From Todiramphus chloris collaris (taxonomy: Eukaryota > Chordata > Aves > Coraciiformes > Alcedinidae), in the NCBI GenBank assembly GCA_025345505.1, contig JANVCC010000270.1:7767426-7831425 (forward strand): a DNA stretch of 64,000 nt, in the 5' to 3' direction. The notes beneath the pieces were generated by a model. That model worked only from the letters and a program-made list of their open reading frames with translations. It searched no databases and had not been told where the DNA came from. A program made the position numbers and the translations under genes. Shown here piece after piece: positions 62,796 to 64,000 of the stretch. Within the stretch, counting starts at the first letter, position 1. Each line of letters opens with the position of its first letter.

Positions 62796-63730
62796 CTTAG
62801 GATTTCCTGGGTTACTAATATTTTTAATCTCTTTTTTCACTTAAAGTGCAGTCAGCTCTCCTATGGCTAGAGCTGGGTGAATGGTGGAGGTCACTGCAGA
62901 GTGACGGGTGCAATGTTACCTAGCCTGTTATCAGTGATTGCACCAGGGACATCTCAGGTACCTGACCATATGACAGCACAGCCTGTTTTGATCTTAATTT
63001 TCTTCCTTTAATTGGATGGCCTTTCCTGTGTCTCTCCTTGCCTATGGTCGTGTTAACTGGGGAGCACAGATTGGACTGTCTGGGATATCAAAGGACTGGG
63101 TACTTAAAACAAACAAAGCCAGACAGGAGTTATAGCAATTCAAAGAACCATGGAAGCACTTCTGATACCACCTGCTTTGTGTGCCAAAGATTGTAACGGG
63201 GGCAAAAAACTTAGAAGGTTGAGGAGGGGAAACAAGCTTTTTTCTGGGGTGGTGGGGAATTAAAGAAAAGGGCAACAGAGTGTGTCTTGGGATGTGAGTG
63301 AAGCAGAAACATTTGTCATGCCCTGAGTGAATGAGGTGGACCTAATGACTGTAGAACAAAACAAAGGATGGTGGCTTAGCAGCCATTTAAATTTCAGATC
63401 CTTAGTGCTACAGATTTCCCCAGGAAAATGCCAGTTCAGTCCTCTTTCTGGAGTTTGCCAGGATCACAGAGGTACTTATATAGAAATCCATCAAATACTA
63501 TTATCTCTCTATATTGCACTCTAATAATATTCTTAATCTTTATTATATTTTTCTCTTGGGCCTATATGCTGCGTGAATATTTCTTGGCATGCCTTCAGAT
63601 CTCTAATTGTTTGTGTATTTGGCTTGCCTCAGGCCAACTTTAAATGGATGTGTATGGAATCTTTGCTGTGTATGGGATTAAGTACCATTGCTATACCTGT
63701 GCAGTACTGCTGATCATAAGTCATCCCATT
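62796..63730. other. Non-genic unique sequence
   Basis: Nothing recognisable as a gene, RNA or repeat family. Confidence 0.5.
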
Positions 63731-63827
63731 AAAAAAAAACAAAACAAAACAAAAAACAAGCAAAACCAAACAAAAAAAACCAAAACCCCATCTCCCAAAC
63801 AAACAAAAAAATACCCAAACAAGACAG
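63731..63827. repeat. A/C-rich low-complexity tract
   Basis: Irregular CAAAA and CCAAA words; the first 60 bases (63731-63790) contain no thymine on the plus strand. It resembles the reverse complement of the T/G-rich tract at 25.6 kb in word content, without being an exact copy. Confidence 0.88.
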
Positions 63828-64000
63828 TGCAGACGGGGAATCCTGATGAGTTTTTGGTCCAAGTGATATATTGGGGAATCCAGTCAGTGATATTCAAAGC
63901 TGTCAGGGCTACCTCTGCACATTTCAAACTTCTGTTGGTACCATTGTTTCTCCTTTTTTCAGGGTAGCCTTGAGGGGCTAAGGCCATGCTTGCAACTCAT
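63828..64000. other. Non-genic window end
   Basis: Unique sequence with no feature I can support. Confidence 0.5.

Noticed and set aside
62613..62840. Minus-strand 75-codon frame as a host gene
   Set aside because: It largely overlaps the CR1 fragment and encodes a piece of CR1 ORF2.
1..64000. CRISPR array, prokaryotic operon or phage system
   Set aside because: No regularly spaced direct repeats, no gene packing or ribosome-binding pattern; the CR1 content shows vertebrate DNA.

Overview
The window looks like bird genomic DNA, most likely intergenic or deep-intronic. Truncated CR1 LINE copies, several carrying the avian-type 3' end (pyrimidine-rich TTCCAACC followed by ATTCTATG-like repeats), lie on both strands at about 26.5, 43.1-44.6, 46.1, 47.0-47.4, 49.4, 53.1-53.3, 62.1 and 62.5-62.8 kb. 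I see no mammalian Alu, B1 or L1 elements, no bacterial-style gene packing, and low interspersed repeat content (about 2.7 kb of recognisable CR1, roughly 4%), as expected for birds. CR1 also occurs in crocodilians and turtles, so 'bird' is an inference, and I cannot name species or locus.

I find no protein-coding gene, rRNA, tRNA, CRISPR array or viral gene that I can defend. The longest open frames (204, 191 and 182 codons) are about what 64 kb of random sequence in six frames gives: roughly one frame above 190 codons is expected. None carries a domain I recognise, and most overlap unrelated frames.

Layout. From 0 to 17 kb the sequence is unique and featureless apart from a 300-bp CpG-rich patch at 1.44-1.74 kb. 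From 17.8 to 20.2 kb there is a short-loop G-quadruplex motif, an ORF-poor AT-rich block with homeodomain-like palindromes that resembles a conserved enhancer, and a 3 x 24-bp polypyrimidine minisatellite. From 25.2 to 27 kb there is a 176-nt stretch without adenine, two weak exon candidates and a CR1 tail. From 30.0 to 31.1 kb a second ORF-free block carries paired TAATTG-type motifs. From 38 to 41 kb there are a G18 tract and a 39-bp tandem duplication. From 43.1 to 47.4 kb is a CR1-dense zone, including an internally deleted CR1 that still has remnants of its endonuclease-coding part. From 47 to 64 kb the sequence is mostly unique, with scattered CR1 fragments and simple repeats.

The features do not form an operon, pathway or defence system. 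The most useful leads are the two enhancer-like blocks, the CpG patch, the unusual CR1 at 43 kb, and three plus-strand exon candidates that share the same 2-2 phase. All of these rest on reading by eye and need alignment to other bird genomes and RNA data.
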